Assembly (NCBI RefSeq): GCF_019704135.1
Contig: NZ_AP024355.1
Coordinates: 682,001 to 746,000 of the forward strand
Length of the DNA: 64,000 bases
Origin: Desulfuromonas versatilis
GTDB taxonomy: Bacteria > Desulfobacterota > Desulfuromonadia > Desulfuromonadales > NIT-T3
Direction of reading: 5' to 3'
This document shows, piece by piece, positions 19,421 to 27,794 of the stretch (positions are counted from its first letter, which is position 1; the number at the start of each line of letters is the position of its first letter). A program made the position numbers and the translations under genes. A model generated the notes under the pieces. The model saw only the letters and a list, made by a program, of their open reading frames with translations. It had not been told where the DNA came from and did no database searches.

Positions 19421-20074
19421 TCAGTGGGCCTCGATGAAAGCCTCCAGCTCGGCGTGCCACTGGTCCGGCTCGAAGGTGCCGGGGTGGGTCGTTTCGCCGA
19501 ACAGCAGGTCGACCAGGTAGCGGGGCTGTTTGCCGCCGATGTGCATCGCCTTGATGCAGGAGACGCAGTAGACGACCACCTCGTCCACGGGCATTTCCGC
19601 GGCCCGCCGGCGCATCTGCTCCTTGACCTGCTCCACCGGCAGGGTGCCGTAGTAACTGTCGCCGCAGCAGGTCGAGCGGGTCCCGCTGCGCTCCGGCTCG
19701 ACCAGTTCGATGTTCATCCTCTGCAGCAGAGTGCGGATGGCCCGATGCACTCGCTGCTGGTCGCGGGTGGGGCAGGCGTCGAGGATGGCCATCCGGCGCT
19801 GCCGGTAGTCGGGGAAGGGGAAGCTTTCGCTCGCCGCCAGCAGTTCCCAGAAGGAGACCGTGGAAATCCCCTCGTAAAGCTGCCGGTAGCGCCGGTCGCA
19901 ACCGGCGCAGGTGTTGATGATCCGGGTCCCTGCCGGCAGCCCCGGCTGGTGCCGGCAGCAGGTCCGGTGCTCCTGGAGTTCGGGAAAGTCCTGTTTCAGC
20001 AACTCGAGCATCCGTCGTGCCAGTTCCGGCTTGTAGATCAGCAGGGCACAGCCGGGGGCGAAAGCCATATCCAT
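19421..20074 (-). CDS. Cysteine-rich (CCG-type) Fe-S protein, heterodisulfide-reductase-like
   Basis: 217 residues with Cys motifs typical of CCG domains: FAPGCALLIYKP near the start, RTCCRHQPG, NTCAGCDRRY, then STCCGDSYYG and VVYCVSCIKAMHIGG. CCG domains bind an unusual 4Fe-4S cluster and occur in HdrB, GlcF and LutA. Here the domain stands alone with no ferredoxin motif, so a partner is needed for electron transfer. The ATG at 20074 is chosen because AAGGAG lies 7 bp upstream. No operon partner is adjacent, and the specific reaction is not known. Confidence 0.7.
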   Translation of the reverse strand: MDMAFAPGCALLIYKPELARRMLELLKQDFPELQEHRTCCRHQPGLPAGTRIINTCAGCDRRYRQLYEGISTVSFWELLAASESFPFPDYRQRRMAILDACPTRDQQRVHRAIRTLLQRMNIELVEPERSGTRSTCCGDSYYGTLPVEQVKEQMRRRAAEMPVDEVVVYCVSCIKAMHIGGKQPRYLVDLLFGETTHPGTFEPDQWHAELEAFIEAH

Positions 20075-20561
20075 GAAAAGGCTCCTTGAAAGGGGAAGAC
20101 CGCTCCGGTGGTTTAGGGGACATCTGCACGTCATGTCGGCTCGGGCGGAAGGTATCACTCCCTAATCGGTGCGCCAACCCGATTCTTGCGGAGGTAAGTT
20201 TTTTTCGAATTCGTATTTCGTGCAGGGTAATCCTTCTACCCCCCCCGTTGGGAGGAGTGCCAGGGGGAGGGGAACTGCCGGGCCCACCGGGGCCTGGCGC
20301 AGTCAGGTGAACATCCGAGCGGCTTTTTCTCTTCGCTCTGCAATGGAGTTCGATTGTCGGCCGGCTTGATTTCGCCGGTTGCGGCCCTTCTGGCGCGGTT
20401 TGAAAAAATGCTAGGATGAAAAGGCCCCGCTTGCTGGCCTAAGATATGGATCATTGGCCTTTTTTTTCTTGTCCAGGTTTCCATGTTGGGCTAGTATTCG
20501 CCCCTTTTCCGGTAGCCAAGTAAAGAACCCGGATAACGCAACAAGAAAGGCACCTTCGCCC
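20075..20561. other. Intergenic region between the CCG protein and NhaC
   Basis: Contains a degenerate G/C palindrome (20236-20270) resembling the 11491 element. It also contains AAAGGCC ... GGCCTTTTTTTT at 20422-20468, which could terminate, and TAGGAT at 20412-20417 that could be a -10 element. No coding potential was recognised. Confidence 0.5.
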
Positions 20562-21902
20562 ATGAGAAATAATCCCGGGTCCATGGACCAATCGCTGCCC
20601 AGCGCCCTGGCGCTGCTTCCGTTGCTTCTCTTTCTCGCCATTTTCCTCGGCAGCGGTATCTACTACCACCTGCAGGGGACCGAATTTGCCTTTTACCAGA
20701 TTCAGGCCCCAGTGGCCGCCCTGCCTGCCCTGGTGCTGGCCTTTGCGCTTTCCCGCCGCTCGCTGCACGACAGTGTCGAAACCTTTCTGCGCGGAGCCGG
20801 CCATGAAACCATCATGGCCATGTGCATGATCTACCTGCTGGCGGGCGCTTTCAGCGCGGTAGCCGGCGCTACCGGAGGAGTCGAGGCCACCGTCGCCCTG
20901 GCGCTGCGGGTGATCCCCGAGAGCCTGCTGCTGCCCGGCCTGTTTCTGGTCGGCGCGTTCATCTCCACCGCCATGGGCACCTCCATGGGGACCATCGCTG
21001 CGCTGGCACCCATTGCCCTGGGAGTCGCGGAAACCGCGGGACTTTCCCTGCCCCTGGCGGCGGGGACCGTGCTCGGCGGCGCCATGTTCGGGGACAATCT
21101 TTCCATAATCTCCGACACCACCATCGCCGCCACGCGCTCCCAAGGCTGCCGCATGCGCGACAAGTTCGCCGTCAACTTTTTCATCGCACTGCCCGCCGCG
21201 GTGGTTGTGCTGCTCACCCTCTGGCTTTTCTCCGGGGGCTCGGAGATCCCGGAGATGGAGACCCTGCAGCCCCTCAAGGTGCTCCCCTATGTCGTTATTT
21301 TGATCATGGCCCTCGCCGGCTTTAACGTCTTTGCGGTGCTGCCGGCCGGTATCCTGCTCGCCGGTCTGATCGGCATGCTGACCGTCGACGGCTACGGCAT
21401 CACCAGCCTGGCCGGGGATATCTGGACCGGTTTCACCAAAATGCAGGAGATCTTCATCCTCTCCCTCATGATCGGCGGTCTCGGTGCCCTGATGAAGGAG
21501 CAGGGCGGGCTCGCTTTCCTGGTCCATAAGGTCGAGGCTGTTATCCGCCGCTGCTCCCGCGGGGGCGACAACCGGGCCATCGCGGAAGGGGGGATCGCCG
21601 GAGTCGTTGCCCTGACCAATCTCTGCACCGCCAACAACACCGTGGCGATCATCGTCAGCGGCGACGTGGCCCGCGACCTCGCCAGGCGCAATGGGGTTTC
21701 CCCGCGCCACGCCGCCAGCACCCTCGACATCTTTGCCTGCGTCATCCAGGGGGTGATCCCCTACGGTGCCCAGATCCTGCTGGTTTCTTCGGTCATGGAG
21801 CTCAGCCCCCTGCAGGTCATGGGCAAGGTCTATTACTGTTTCCTGCTCGCCCTGGCCGGGGTGGTTGCGATCATGGTCAGGGCAGCCCGCGCCCGCGCCT
21901 GA
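20562..21902 (+). CDS. nhaC: NhaC-family sodium/proton antiporter
   Basis: 446-residue polytopic protein with about 11-12 helices. Family features are the repeated glycine-rich membrane segments FISTAMGTSMGTIAALAPIALG and AGTVLGGAMFGDNLSIISDTTIAATRSQGC, the latter carrying the conserved acidic residues expected in ion exchange. A matching second-half segment is TNLCTANNTVAIIVSGDVARDLA. It exchanges sodium for protons, possibly coupled to a metabolite in some family members. ATG 20562 follows AAAGG by 11 bp; ATG 20583 is an alternative. Confidence 0.88.
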   Translation: MRNNPGSMDQSLPSALALLPLLLFLAIFLGSGIYYHLQGTEFAFYQIQAPVAALPALVLAFALSRRSLHDSVETFLRGAGHETIMAMCMIYLLAGAFSAVAGATGGVEATVALALRVIPESLLLPGLFLVGAFISTAMGTSMGTIAALAPIALGVAETAGLSLPLAAGTVLGGAMFGDNLSIISDTTIAATRSQGCRMRDKFAVNFFIALPAAVVVLLTLWLFSGGSEIPEMETLQPLKVLPYVVILIMALAGFNVFAVLPAGILLAGLIGMLTVDGYGITSLAGDIWTGFTKMQEIFILSLMIGGLGALMKEQGGLAFLVHKVEAVIRRCSRGGDNRAIAEGGIAGVVALTNLCTANNTVAIIVSGDVARDLARRNGVSPRHAASTLDIFACVIQGVIPYGAQILLVSSVMELSPLQVMGKVYYCFLLALAGVVAIMVRAARARA

Positions 21903-22006
21903 GGCGGTCGCTGGACGCTTTCGGCGAGCAGTTGCCGGGGAGCCGATGGCGCGTTACGATTTCGTGCGGGTGGAATAAGTGGAGCGGCGGGTCCGGCTTC
22001 TCCCTG

Positions 22007-22774
22007 TCAGGCGGCGGAACCCCTTTTCCTTCCGAAGCGTGGCCACCTGCGTTTTTCCCTGCCGACCTCGACGTCCAGGTCGACCACCAGGGGCAGGTGG
22101 TCCGAGTAGAGTACCTGCGGTACCTGGATGTCGCGGACGCTGATCCCCCTGCTGTAGAGGACGAAATCCAGGTGCCGCTGGGGCCTGTGGCTCGGAAAGG
22201 TCGGCAGCCGCCGATGGTTGGCGTTCTGCAGGCCGCTGGCGGCGAGAAACAGCTCGATCTCCTCCTCGCCCCAGAGCGCGTTGAAGTCCCCGGCCACCAG
22301 GTGGGGCTTCCTGGTCTTCTTCACCAGGTTGTACAGGGCGCCGAGCTGCTGGTGGCGCACTCGGGAGCCGAGCGCCAGATGCACCAGGAAGACCACCACG
22401 TGGTCGAGTTCGAGCTCGAGAACCAGCCGTTTCATCCCCTGCTCGAAGAAATGGAAGGTCGTCCCGCGGATCTTGTCCCGGGCCAGAAACGCGTTGCCCT
22501 GTTTGCTCAGCACCGGGATGTTGCGCCACAACGAGGCCTCGCCGTACTTGACCGAATGGGCATGGTAGTGCCCCAGCTCTTGCGCGATCAACTCAGCCTG
22601 GTTTTTCCCGCCGCTCCGGTACGATCCCTGGTCCACCTCGATCAGCCCCACCAGGTCGGGTTCCTGTTCGCGCAGAAACGAGGTGATCCGCCCCAGGTTC
22701 TTGCGCGAGGGGCGGAAATAGTCGTGCGCCCTGCGCCCCGTTGCGTAGCGGATGTTGTAGAGGATAAATCGCAT
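22007..22774 (-). CDS. Endonuclease/exonuclease/phosphatase (EEP) family protein
   Basis: 255 residues with the EEP catalytic pattern: LYNIRYATG (first Asn), GLIEVDQG (metal-binding Glu), HLALGSRVRHQQ, VAGDFNALWG (Asp and Asn) and YSDHLPLVV (final His). The family cleaves phosphodiester bonds in nucleic acids, lipids or inositol phosphates, and substrate cannot be read from the sequence. No signal peptide is seen, so it is probably cytoplasmic. ATG 22774 has AGGAG 5 bp upstream. Confidence 0.85.
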   Translation of the reverse strand: MRFILYNIRYATGRRAHDYFRPSRKNLGRITSFLREQEPDLVGLIEVDQGSYRSGGKNQAELIAQELGHYHAHSVKYGEASLWRNIPVLSKQGNAFLARDKIRGTTFHFFEQGMKRLVLELELDHVVVFLVHLALGSRVRHQQLGALYNLVKKTRKPHLVAGDFNALWGEEEIELFLAASGLQNANHRRLPTFPSHRPQRHLDFVLYSRGISVRDIQVPQVLYSDHLPLVVDLDVEVGREKRRWPRFGRKRGSAA

Positions 22775-22854
22775 CGTAGCTCCTGAAATGCAATTAAAGC
22801 CTTGTATCGGCCATGACGCAAGGGGGGCCTGGTCCCCGGCGGGCGCCGGCAACG

Positions 22855-22886
22855 AAAAAGCCCCCGGGATGTCCCGGAGGCTTTTC
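22855..22886 (-). terminator. Intrinsic terminator of the octaheme cytochrome gene
   Basis: On the minus strand GCCTCCGGGA / TCCCGGGGGC with a short loop, followed by TTTTT, 22 bp after the stop codon. Confidence 0.85.
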
Positions 22887-22907
22887 GGCAGTAACTGCCA
22901 AGTTGGG

Positions 22908-24281
22908 TCAATGGCTGCGGGCCCAGTCCGGGTTGCTCATGGGGTCTCCGGGGTAGCCGAGTTTTTGCCAGTCCAGGCGGCCGTTGTCACCATGGCAGTC
23001 CAGGCAGCCCAACGCCTGCTGCTTGGGGACCACCATGTGGTTGATGCGCCAGTGCATCTCCGTCTCGACGAACCCGTACTCGCCGCTGTAAGGCAGCCCG
23101 GCAGCCTTGCTGCCGAGGCGGGCCGCCTTGTCCCAATCGAAATCGACCCAGTAGCCGCCGTCGTTGGCTACCTTGGCGGTGATCAGGTTCTTGAAGCGGG
23201 TGTCGTAGATCTGCTTGCCGCGCATGACCTTGAAGGGGTGGATCCGGGCCTCCTGGTCGCCCCGGTCTCCCAGGGGATAGGCCAGCCGCACCACCTGCTC
23301 CGGGTCGATCTGCTCGCCCCTCTGGTAGCCCTCGGCGGTACCATTATACCAGTGGTATTCGGGAACCACGTTCTTGGCGTACTTCATCTCGCCCTTCTTC
23401 TTCACGTAGGTATGATGCCCGTACTCGTCCTTTTCGTCGAACTGGCGCTCTTCGCCGGCCTTGGACCAGTCCCACCAGATCTTGGTGGCCAGGTTGGTGG
23501 CAAAGGTCGGAATGTGGCAGGTCTGGCAGGCGACGCTATCGAGATGGGCGTTGATGCGACTCTGGGAGTGGATCTCGCCCTCGTGGCAACCGGTGCAGGC
23601 GATGTGCAGGCGGCCTCCCGGTGAAACACCGAGGGAGTTGCCGGAAATCTGGTGATTATTCGTGGCGTGGCAATCGACGCAGGCGAAATCGTTGCCCTCG
23701 ACGTTCATGTGGACGTCGGTGTTGCGGTCCGGATAGGCCATGGAGGAGTCGAGATCGCCGTGCTTGACGGCGTCGCCGCCGCCGCCGTAAAAGTGGCACT
23801 GGCCGCAGTTGTCGCGGTTGGGCCTGCCGACATTGGCCGCCACGTACAGCAGGTCCACCTTCTCGATCGGGTAGCCGGCCAGGTTGGTCCCCTTGACGTA
23901 GGTGCCCGTGGTGTCGTGGCAGACCAGGCAATCGACGTTCTCGGGGTTCTTGAAGTCGTAGCTGTCGACATCGGTCAGGCCGTAGCCGGCGTGGCACTTG
24001 GCGCAGAACTGCTCGTTGCCGGCCACCGAGGTGCAATAGTTGTTGAGGGCGTTCTTTTTGCCGCGCTCTACCTGCTTGCCGTCGACCTCCTGCACAAGGC
24101 CCCAGTTCCAGTGCGAGGTCTTCATGAAATCCCTGGCTTCCGACTCGTGGCACTGGAGGCATTGGCGGGTGACCTCCTGGGGCTCGGCAATCGGTCCCTT
24201 GATCCGGTCCTGGTGGCTGGCGGCCAGCGCCGGCCCGGCTATCAGGACTGCCAACAGCGAAACAATCTGCAGATACTTCAT
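22908..24281 (-). CDS. Octaheme c-type cytochrome, tetrathionate reductase (OTR) family
   Basis: 457 residues with a signal peptide (about 1-20) and eight CxxCH haem sites: CLQCH, CAKCH, CLVCH, CGQCH, CVDCH, CTGCH, CQTCH and CLDCH. NNYCTSVAGNEQFCAKCHAGYG is the characteristic region of Shewanella-type octaheme tetrathionate reductase, whose family members reduce tetrathionate, nitrite or hydroxylamine in vitro. It is a soluble periplasmic protein. ATG 24281 is preferred because AGGA lies 8 bp upstream, giving a clean signal peptide. It stands alone; no quinol-oxidising partner is adjacent. Confidence 0.9.
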   Translation of the reverse strand: MKYLQIVSLLAVLIAGPALAASHQDRIKGPIAEPQEVTRQCLQCHESEARDFMKTSHWNWGLVQEVDGKQVERGKKNALNNYCTSVAGNEQFCAKCHAGYGLTDVDSYDFKNPENVDCLVCHDTTGTYVKGTNLAGYPIEKVDLLYVAANVGRPNRDNCGQCHFYGGGGDAVKHGDLDSSMAYPDRNTDVHMNVEGNDFACVDCHATNNHQISGNSLGVSPGGRLHIACTGCHEGEIHSQSRINAHLDSVACQTCHIPTFATNLATKIWWDWSKAGEERQFDEKDEYGHHTYVKKKGEMKYAKNVVPEYHWYNGTAEGYQRGEQIDPEQVVRLAYPLGDRGDQEARIHPFKVMRGKQIYDTRFKNLITAKVANDGGYWVDFDWDKAARLGSKAAGLPYSGEYGFVETEMHWRINHMVVPKQQALGCLDCHGDNGRLDWQKLGYPGDPMSNPDWARSH

Positions 24282-24705
24282 CTCCCTGGTCCTTTCTTTC
24301 ATCTTAGGTTGCTGCCCGGAAGGGCAGCGGTGGCAGTTGGTGAAACATGATTTAACAATTTAAATATTCGGAATTCTACATATATAAAAATTTTCCGTCA
24401 AGGTAAAAACTTCTTATTAGGATATGTGGCTGGCCCCCGCGGGCTGCGGCGTCACCCTGCCGCCTGCCGCAACGGCACTTTAGGCGGCCTTTGCGGCAAG
24501 GGAATTAAAACCTAGCCATGAGCGGGTTGGTGCGTGGCGCCGAATCGACTGGCTGCGGAAACCGGGAAATCGAAAGTCCGGGTGAAGGGATGGAAGTAAA
24601 TCGATGGTTGTGAATTTTCCTCCTTGATAGGTCGAACAATGTGAGTAGTATTTAATAATGTTCCCATCCAGGGGTTAGAGATGACCATACGCAAGGAGGA
24701 GACTG
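24282..24705. other. Intergenic region between the octaheme cytochrome and the lipoprotein gene
   Basis: A 424-bp divergent spacer, AT-rich at 24340-24420. A possible plus-strand promoter lies at 24624-24651. No gene or RNA was recognised. Confidence 0.5.
24624..24651 (+). promoter_or_regulatory. Possible promoter of the lipoprotein gene
   Basis: TTGATA at 24624-24629, 16-bp spacer, TAGTAT at 24646-24651. This would give a leader of about 50 nt. Confidence 0.4.
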
Positions 24706-26091
24706 ATGATGACATTCAGGGGAGGGCTGGCTGGTTTGCTGATCGTGGGTATAAGCGCAGCTCTGCTGCAGGCGGGCTGCGGGGGTGGAGGCGGCAGTGA
24801 CGGCCCCGTCGGCGACCCGGGGGCCGATCCGCCGCCGGCCGAGGTGACCGAGGCGGGCAGGGTCGTGCAGGGACCGGTGGCCGGGGCCCTGGTGTTTGCG
24901 GACCTCAACGGCAACCTGGTTGCCGATGGCGATGAGCCGTCGGCCGAAACCGACGCTGACGGCGGTTTTGAACTTACGGTCCGGAACCAGTCCCGGCGGT
25001 TGGTCAGCCGGGGCGGGTACGACACCCTGAGGGGCAGGGCGGCCTACGAGGTGCTGGCCCCCGGAGGGGCGGCCAATATCACCCCCCTGACCACTCTGGT
25101 GGCCCTGGCCGATCACCCCGATGAGCTGAAGGCGCGCCTCGCCCTCCTGTTGCCCGGGGAAGACTACGATACCGACCTTTCGCAGCCGCAGGGAGCCTCC
25201 CGGGAGCTGTTCAAGCTCGCCAAGGGGGCCGAGTTGCTGATCGAACTGTTCGACGGGCTGGGGATCGTGCAGGATGCCCAGCATCGCCTGCTGTTTCGCC
25301 TGCTCGGCGGGCAGGTTGCGGGGCTCGACCCCGTGTTTCTGAATTTTGACCCGGCCCTGGTCGATGCCCTGGGTGAGGCTGCCGCCCTGGGTTGCCGGCA
25401 GGTCGCCGGGGTCGGCTTCACCTGTGAAGACCCTGCCGGCATGAAAACTGCCGTGGTGCAGGCGGCCCAGGCGCTGCTGGAGCGGATCGCCGCTCTCCCC
25501 TCGCCGGTCAGCGAGGAGGCGGTGGAGACGGCGCTGGTTGGGCTGGCCAGGGATCCGGCGCCTCTGCTGAACTGTGTACGCACCGGTTTCGTGGAATTGC
25601 AGCAGGTGCTGGTCGACGGCCAGGAGATTTCCAGCGGCGCTGCCGTCCCGGCCGATTTTGCGTCCATGGAAATCCTCTTCCGGGGGCATAACGACTTCGG
25701 CGTAGAGAAGTCTTACCCCGGCGCCACCGTGACCCTGATCATCGATGCCCGGCAGAGCAGACGCCAAGCGCTCATCGAGGCCAAGGGCGTCAAGTTGACC
25801 CTGAGCCCCGACGGGACGCCCAACATGGTGCTGGATGCCGGGGGCCAGGTCACCCTCAAGGGTCGCACCGCCGAGGGCATCACCATCAGCGGCGGCGGCG
25901 TGGCGGTACCGGGGACGCTGCTGCTGCAGGATGGCCGGATGCTGCTCGACCGGGAGCAGCTGGAAAAGGCCGTGAAGGCCAGGTTCGGAATCCTCCCCTC
26001 CAACCTGCTGGTCCCCGGTGAGTACGTGGTGCAGATGCGGGTCAAAGGGCTGCCGCTGGCCGACTGGGCCTTTACGATCAGGGTGATTTGA
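24706..26091 (+). CDS. Putative lipoprotein of unknown function
   Basis: 461 residues. The N-terminus is a lipoprotein signal with lipobox LLQAGC followed by a poly-Gly stretch, so the mature protein is probably anchored to a membrane by acylated Cys. Residues about 55-90 (GALVFADLNGNLVADGDEP ... TDADGGF) resemble the calcium-binding or SdrD-like repeats found at the start of many bacterial surface proteins. The remainder is not recognised; it includes ITPLTTLVALADHPDELKA, common in large lipoproteins of this type. AAGGAGGAG precedes two adjacent ATG codons (24706 and 24709). It is probably a cell-envelope protein. Confidence 0.65.
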   Translation: MMTFRGGLAGLLIVGISAALLQAGCGGGGGSDGPVGDPGADPPPAEVTEAGRVVQGPVAGALVFADLNGNLVADGDEPSAETDADGGFELTVRNQSRRLVSRGGYDTLRGRAAYEVLAPGGAANITPLTTLVALADHPDELKARLALLLPGEDYDTDLSQPQGASRELFKLAKGAELLIELFDGLGIVQDAQHRLLFRLLGGQVAGLDPVFLNFDPALVDALGEAAALGCRQVAGVGFTCEDPAGMKTAVVQAAQALLERIAALPSPVSEEAVETALVGLARDPAPLLNCVRTGFVELQQVLVDGQEISSGAAVPADFASMEILFRGHNDFGVEKSYPGATVTLIIDARQSRRQALIEAKGVKLTLSPDGTPNMVLDAGGQVTLKGRTAEGITISGGGVAVPGTLLLQDGRMLLDREQLEKAVKARFGILPSNLLVPGEYVVQMRVKGLPLADWAFTIRVI

Positions 26092-26220
26092 GCTTGGGGC
26101 TTGACCTGCGGCGGCCGGGCGGGTACCGTGCTCCATCCATAAAAGTACAGCCCCGGCCAGGGTCCATCGACGCTGCCGGGGGTGGATCATGGCCCGAGCA
26201 ACCCTTTGCGGAGTCCTGTC

Positions 26221-26847
26221 GTGGAACTGATGGCCATCCTGCTGGCCGTTGCCGGCCTCTGGGCGGTGGCGGTGGTTACCCCCGGCCCCAACGCCCTGGT
26301 CGTGGCGCGCATCGCCATGGCCGAAACCTTCGCCGGCGCCTGGTTCGCCACCCTGGGGATCTGCAGCGGCACAATCTGCTGGGGGGCGGCCGGTTTTTTC
26401 GGCATCAGCCTGCTGTTCACCTGCGCTCCCTGGCTGTATCTGGGGCTGAAGGTCTGCGGCGGCGCCTATCTGGTTTTTCTCGGCATCAGATCCCTGGCCG
26501 CAGCCCGCCGCGGCTGCGCCCAACTGGATGGAGAGAGCCTCCGCCGGCGGACCGCCCCCGGCGACGCCTGGAGGCTCGGCCTGGTCACCAACCTCACCAA
26601 CCCCAAGACGGCCGCCTTCGTCGGCAGCCTGTTCGCCGCCTCGCTGCCGCCCGACCCTCCGCTCTGGGTCGGCCTGCTCTGCATAGGCCTGATGGCGGCG
26701 ATCTCCCTGGCCTGGTATTCTCTGCTCGCCTGGCTGCTCTCGGGCCGCCGCTGCGCTACCGCCTATGCCCGCGGCCGGCACTGGATCGAACGCTGCGCGG
26801 GGCTCATCTTCATCGCCTTCGGCCTGCGCCTGGCGAGCGGCCGCTGA
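26221..26847 (+). CDS. LysE/RhtB-family amino acid exporter
   Basis: 208 residues, about six helices, with the family N-terminal motif VVTPGPNALVVARIAMAETFAGA and the central AYLVFLGIRSL and LVTNLTNPKTAAFVGSLFAA segments. It exports amino acids or related solutes driven by the proton gradient. GTG 26221 is chosen because GGAG lies 7 bp upstream; ATG 26230 is also possible. It is preceded by the lipoprotein gene with a 129-bp gap and followed by a terminator. Confidence 0.85.
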   Translation: MELMAILLAVAGLWAVAVVTPGPNALVVARIAMAETFAGAWFATLGICSGTICWGAAGFFGISLLFTCAPWLYLGLKVCGGAYLVFLGIRSLAAARRGCAQLDGESLRRRTAPGDAWRLGLVTNLTNPKTAAFVGSLFAASLPPDPPLWVGLLCIGLMAAISLAWYSLLAWLLSGRRCATAYARGRHWIERCAGLIFIAFGLRLASGR

Positions 26848-26853
26848 AGCGGG

Positions 26854-26902
26854 TTACGCAACAGACCCACTTCCCGGCCGGGAGGCGGGGCTGATTTTTT
26901 TT
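26854..26902 (+). terminator. Intrinsic terminator, member of a repeated hairpin family
   Basis: ACCCACTTCCCGG / CCGGGAGGCGGGGCT hairpin followed by eight T. It shares about 40 bp, including TTACGCA upstream of the stem, with the hairpin at 36750-36800. Confidence 0.75.
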
Positions 26903-26988
26903 GCAGGTGGATCTGATTTGCAGGTTTACCCCTGGGGGTCTGGTGAAAGACGCTGAATTCAATTTTCTTTTTTTCAGGTTTTAAGCAC

Positions 26989-27018
26989 TTGCTTTTTAAA
27001 ACGCACCCATGCTAGGAT
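26989..27018 (+). promoter_or_regulatory. Promoter upstream of cspA leader
   Basis: TTGCTT at 26989-26994, 18-bp spacer, TAGGAT at 27013-27018. Predicted start near 27025, giving a 155-nt leader, typical of cold-shock genes. Confidence 0.5.
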
Positions 27019-27024
27019 CATTTC

Positions 27025-27127
27025 ACTTGAGTAAGTTTGTGCAGGTTTTCGCAACCTACCATTTTGGCAAAGTGTCAAAATGGACCTAAACACGCAGACC
27101 CACTTGGGCTGTGTGTTTTTCTTTTTT
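27025..27127 (+). ncRNA. Structured cspA leader, possible attenuator or small RNA
   Basis: The stretch holds three potential hairpins: AGGTT/AACCT near 27043-27057, CCATTTTG/CAAAATGG at 27058-27082, and ACACGCAGACCCA/TGGGCTGTGTGT at 27090-27115. The last is followed at once by TTTTTCTTTTTT, so it has the form of an intrinsic terminator before the cspA ribosome-binding site. It could act as a temperature-sensitive attenuator, or end a separate RNA of about 100 nt. Confidence 0.4.
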
Positions 27128-27180
27128 GGGGTTGAAATTTGCACAACAAAAAGGCCCCATGGGGGGCGATGGAGAAAAAG

Positions 27181-27384
27181 ATGGCAGAAGGTACCGTAAA
27201 GTGGTTTAACGACGCAAAGGGTTTTGGTTTCATCGAGCAGGACAATGGGCCCGACGTTTTCGTTCATTTTTCCCAGATTCAGGGCGACGGCTTTAAATCT
27301 CTCGCCGAGGGCGACCGGGTGTCTTTTGATGTCACCCAGGGCCAGAAGGGCCCCCAGTCGTCCAATGTTCGCCGACTGAAGTAA
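27181..27384 (+). CDS. Cold-shock protein, CspA family
   Basis: 67-residue OB-fold single-stranded nucleic-acid-binding protein with RNP1 (KGFGFIEQ) and RNP2 (VFVHFSQI) motifs. The N-terminus [11 protein letters not shown] is typical. GGAG lies 6 bp before ATG 27181; an upstream in-frame ATG at 27139 would add a non-family extension. It acts as an RNA chaperone. Downstream is a strong terminator. Confidence 0.95.
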   Translation: MAEGTVKWFNDAKGFGFIEQDNGPDVFVHFSQIQGDGFKSLAEGDRVSFDVTQGQKGPQSSNVRRLK

Positions 27385-27407
27385 GCTTTACCCCAGCCAA
27401 TCCAAAG

Positions 27408-27438
27408 AGCCTCACGGATTTTCGTGGGGCTTTTTTTC
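27408..27438 (+). terminator. Intrinsic terminator of cspA
   Basis: AGCCTCACG / CGTGGGGCT hairpin followed by seven T. Confidence 0.85.
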
Positions 27439-27508
27439 TATCTGCAGTTTGCGGAAATACGCTCTCAGCCCGAGAGCTGGTGGAAAAAACACCTGAAAGG
27501 ACAACCTT

Positions 27509-27634
27509 ATGGCGAAAAAGCCAAACTACAGCTGGGAAAAGCGCCAGAAGGAACTTGCCAAAAAAGCTAAAAAGGAAGAGAAAATTAAACGCAAAGAGGC
27601 CGAGAAGGTCCAGGGCAGCTCCGAAGAGGAATAG
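27509..27634 (+). CDS. Small basic protein, 41 residues
   Basis: The reading frame starts MAKKPNYSWEKRQKELA and ends VQGSSEEE. It is dominated by Lys and Glu, so it should form one long charged helix. AAAGGA lies 8 bp before the ATG. Short proteins with this MAKKPNY-W-KRQKEL pattern recur in proteobacteria, often without annotation; function is unknown. The high charge suggests contact with nucleic acid or ribosomes. It is separated from cspA by a terminator. Confidence 0.7.
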   Translation: MAKKPNYSWEKRQKELAKKAKKEEKIKRKEAEKVQGSSEEE

Positions 27635-27794
27635 CTACCCGGCCCCGCGGACGCTGGGAGGTGGGCCAGTTGTTTTTTCGATGAAAAAACATGGGCTGGG
27701 GCGGGAGTGTTTGAGCCTTGGGCCCCCTGCCCCTCATGTTAGTGCGCTAGAAATACTCCTCTTCGGAACCCCCTTTTTTTTTCAGGGGCCAATC

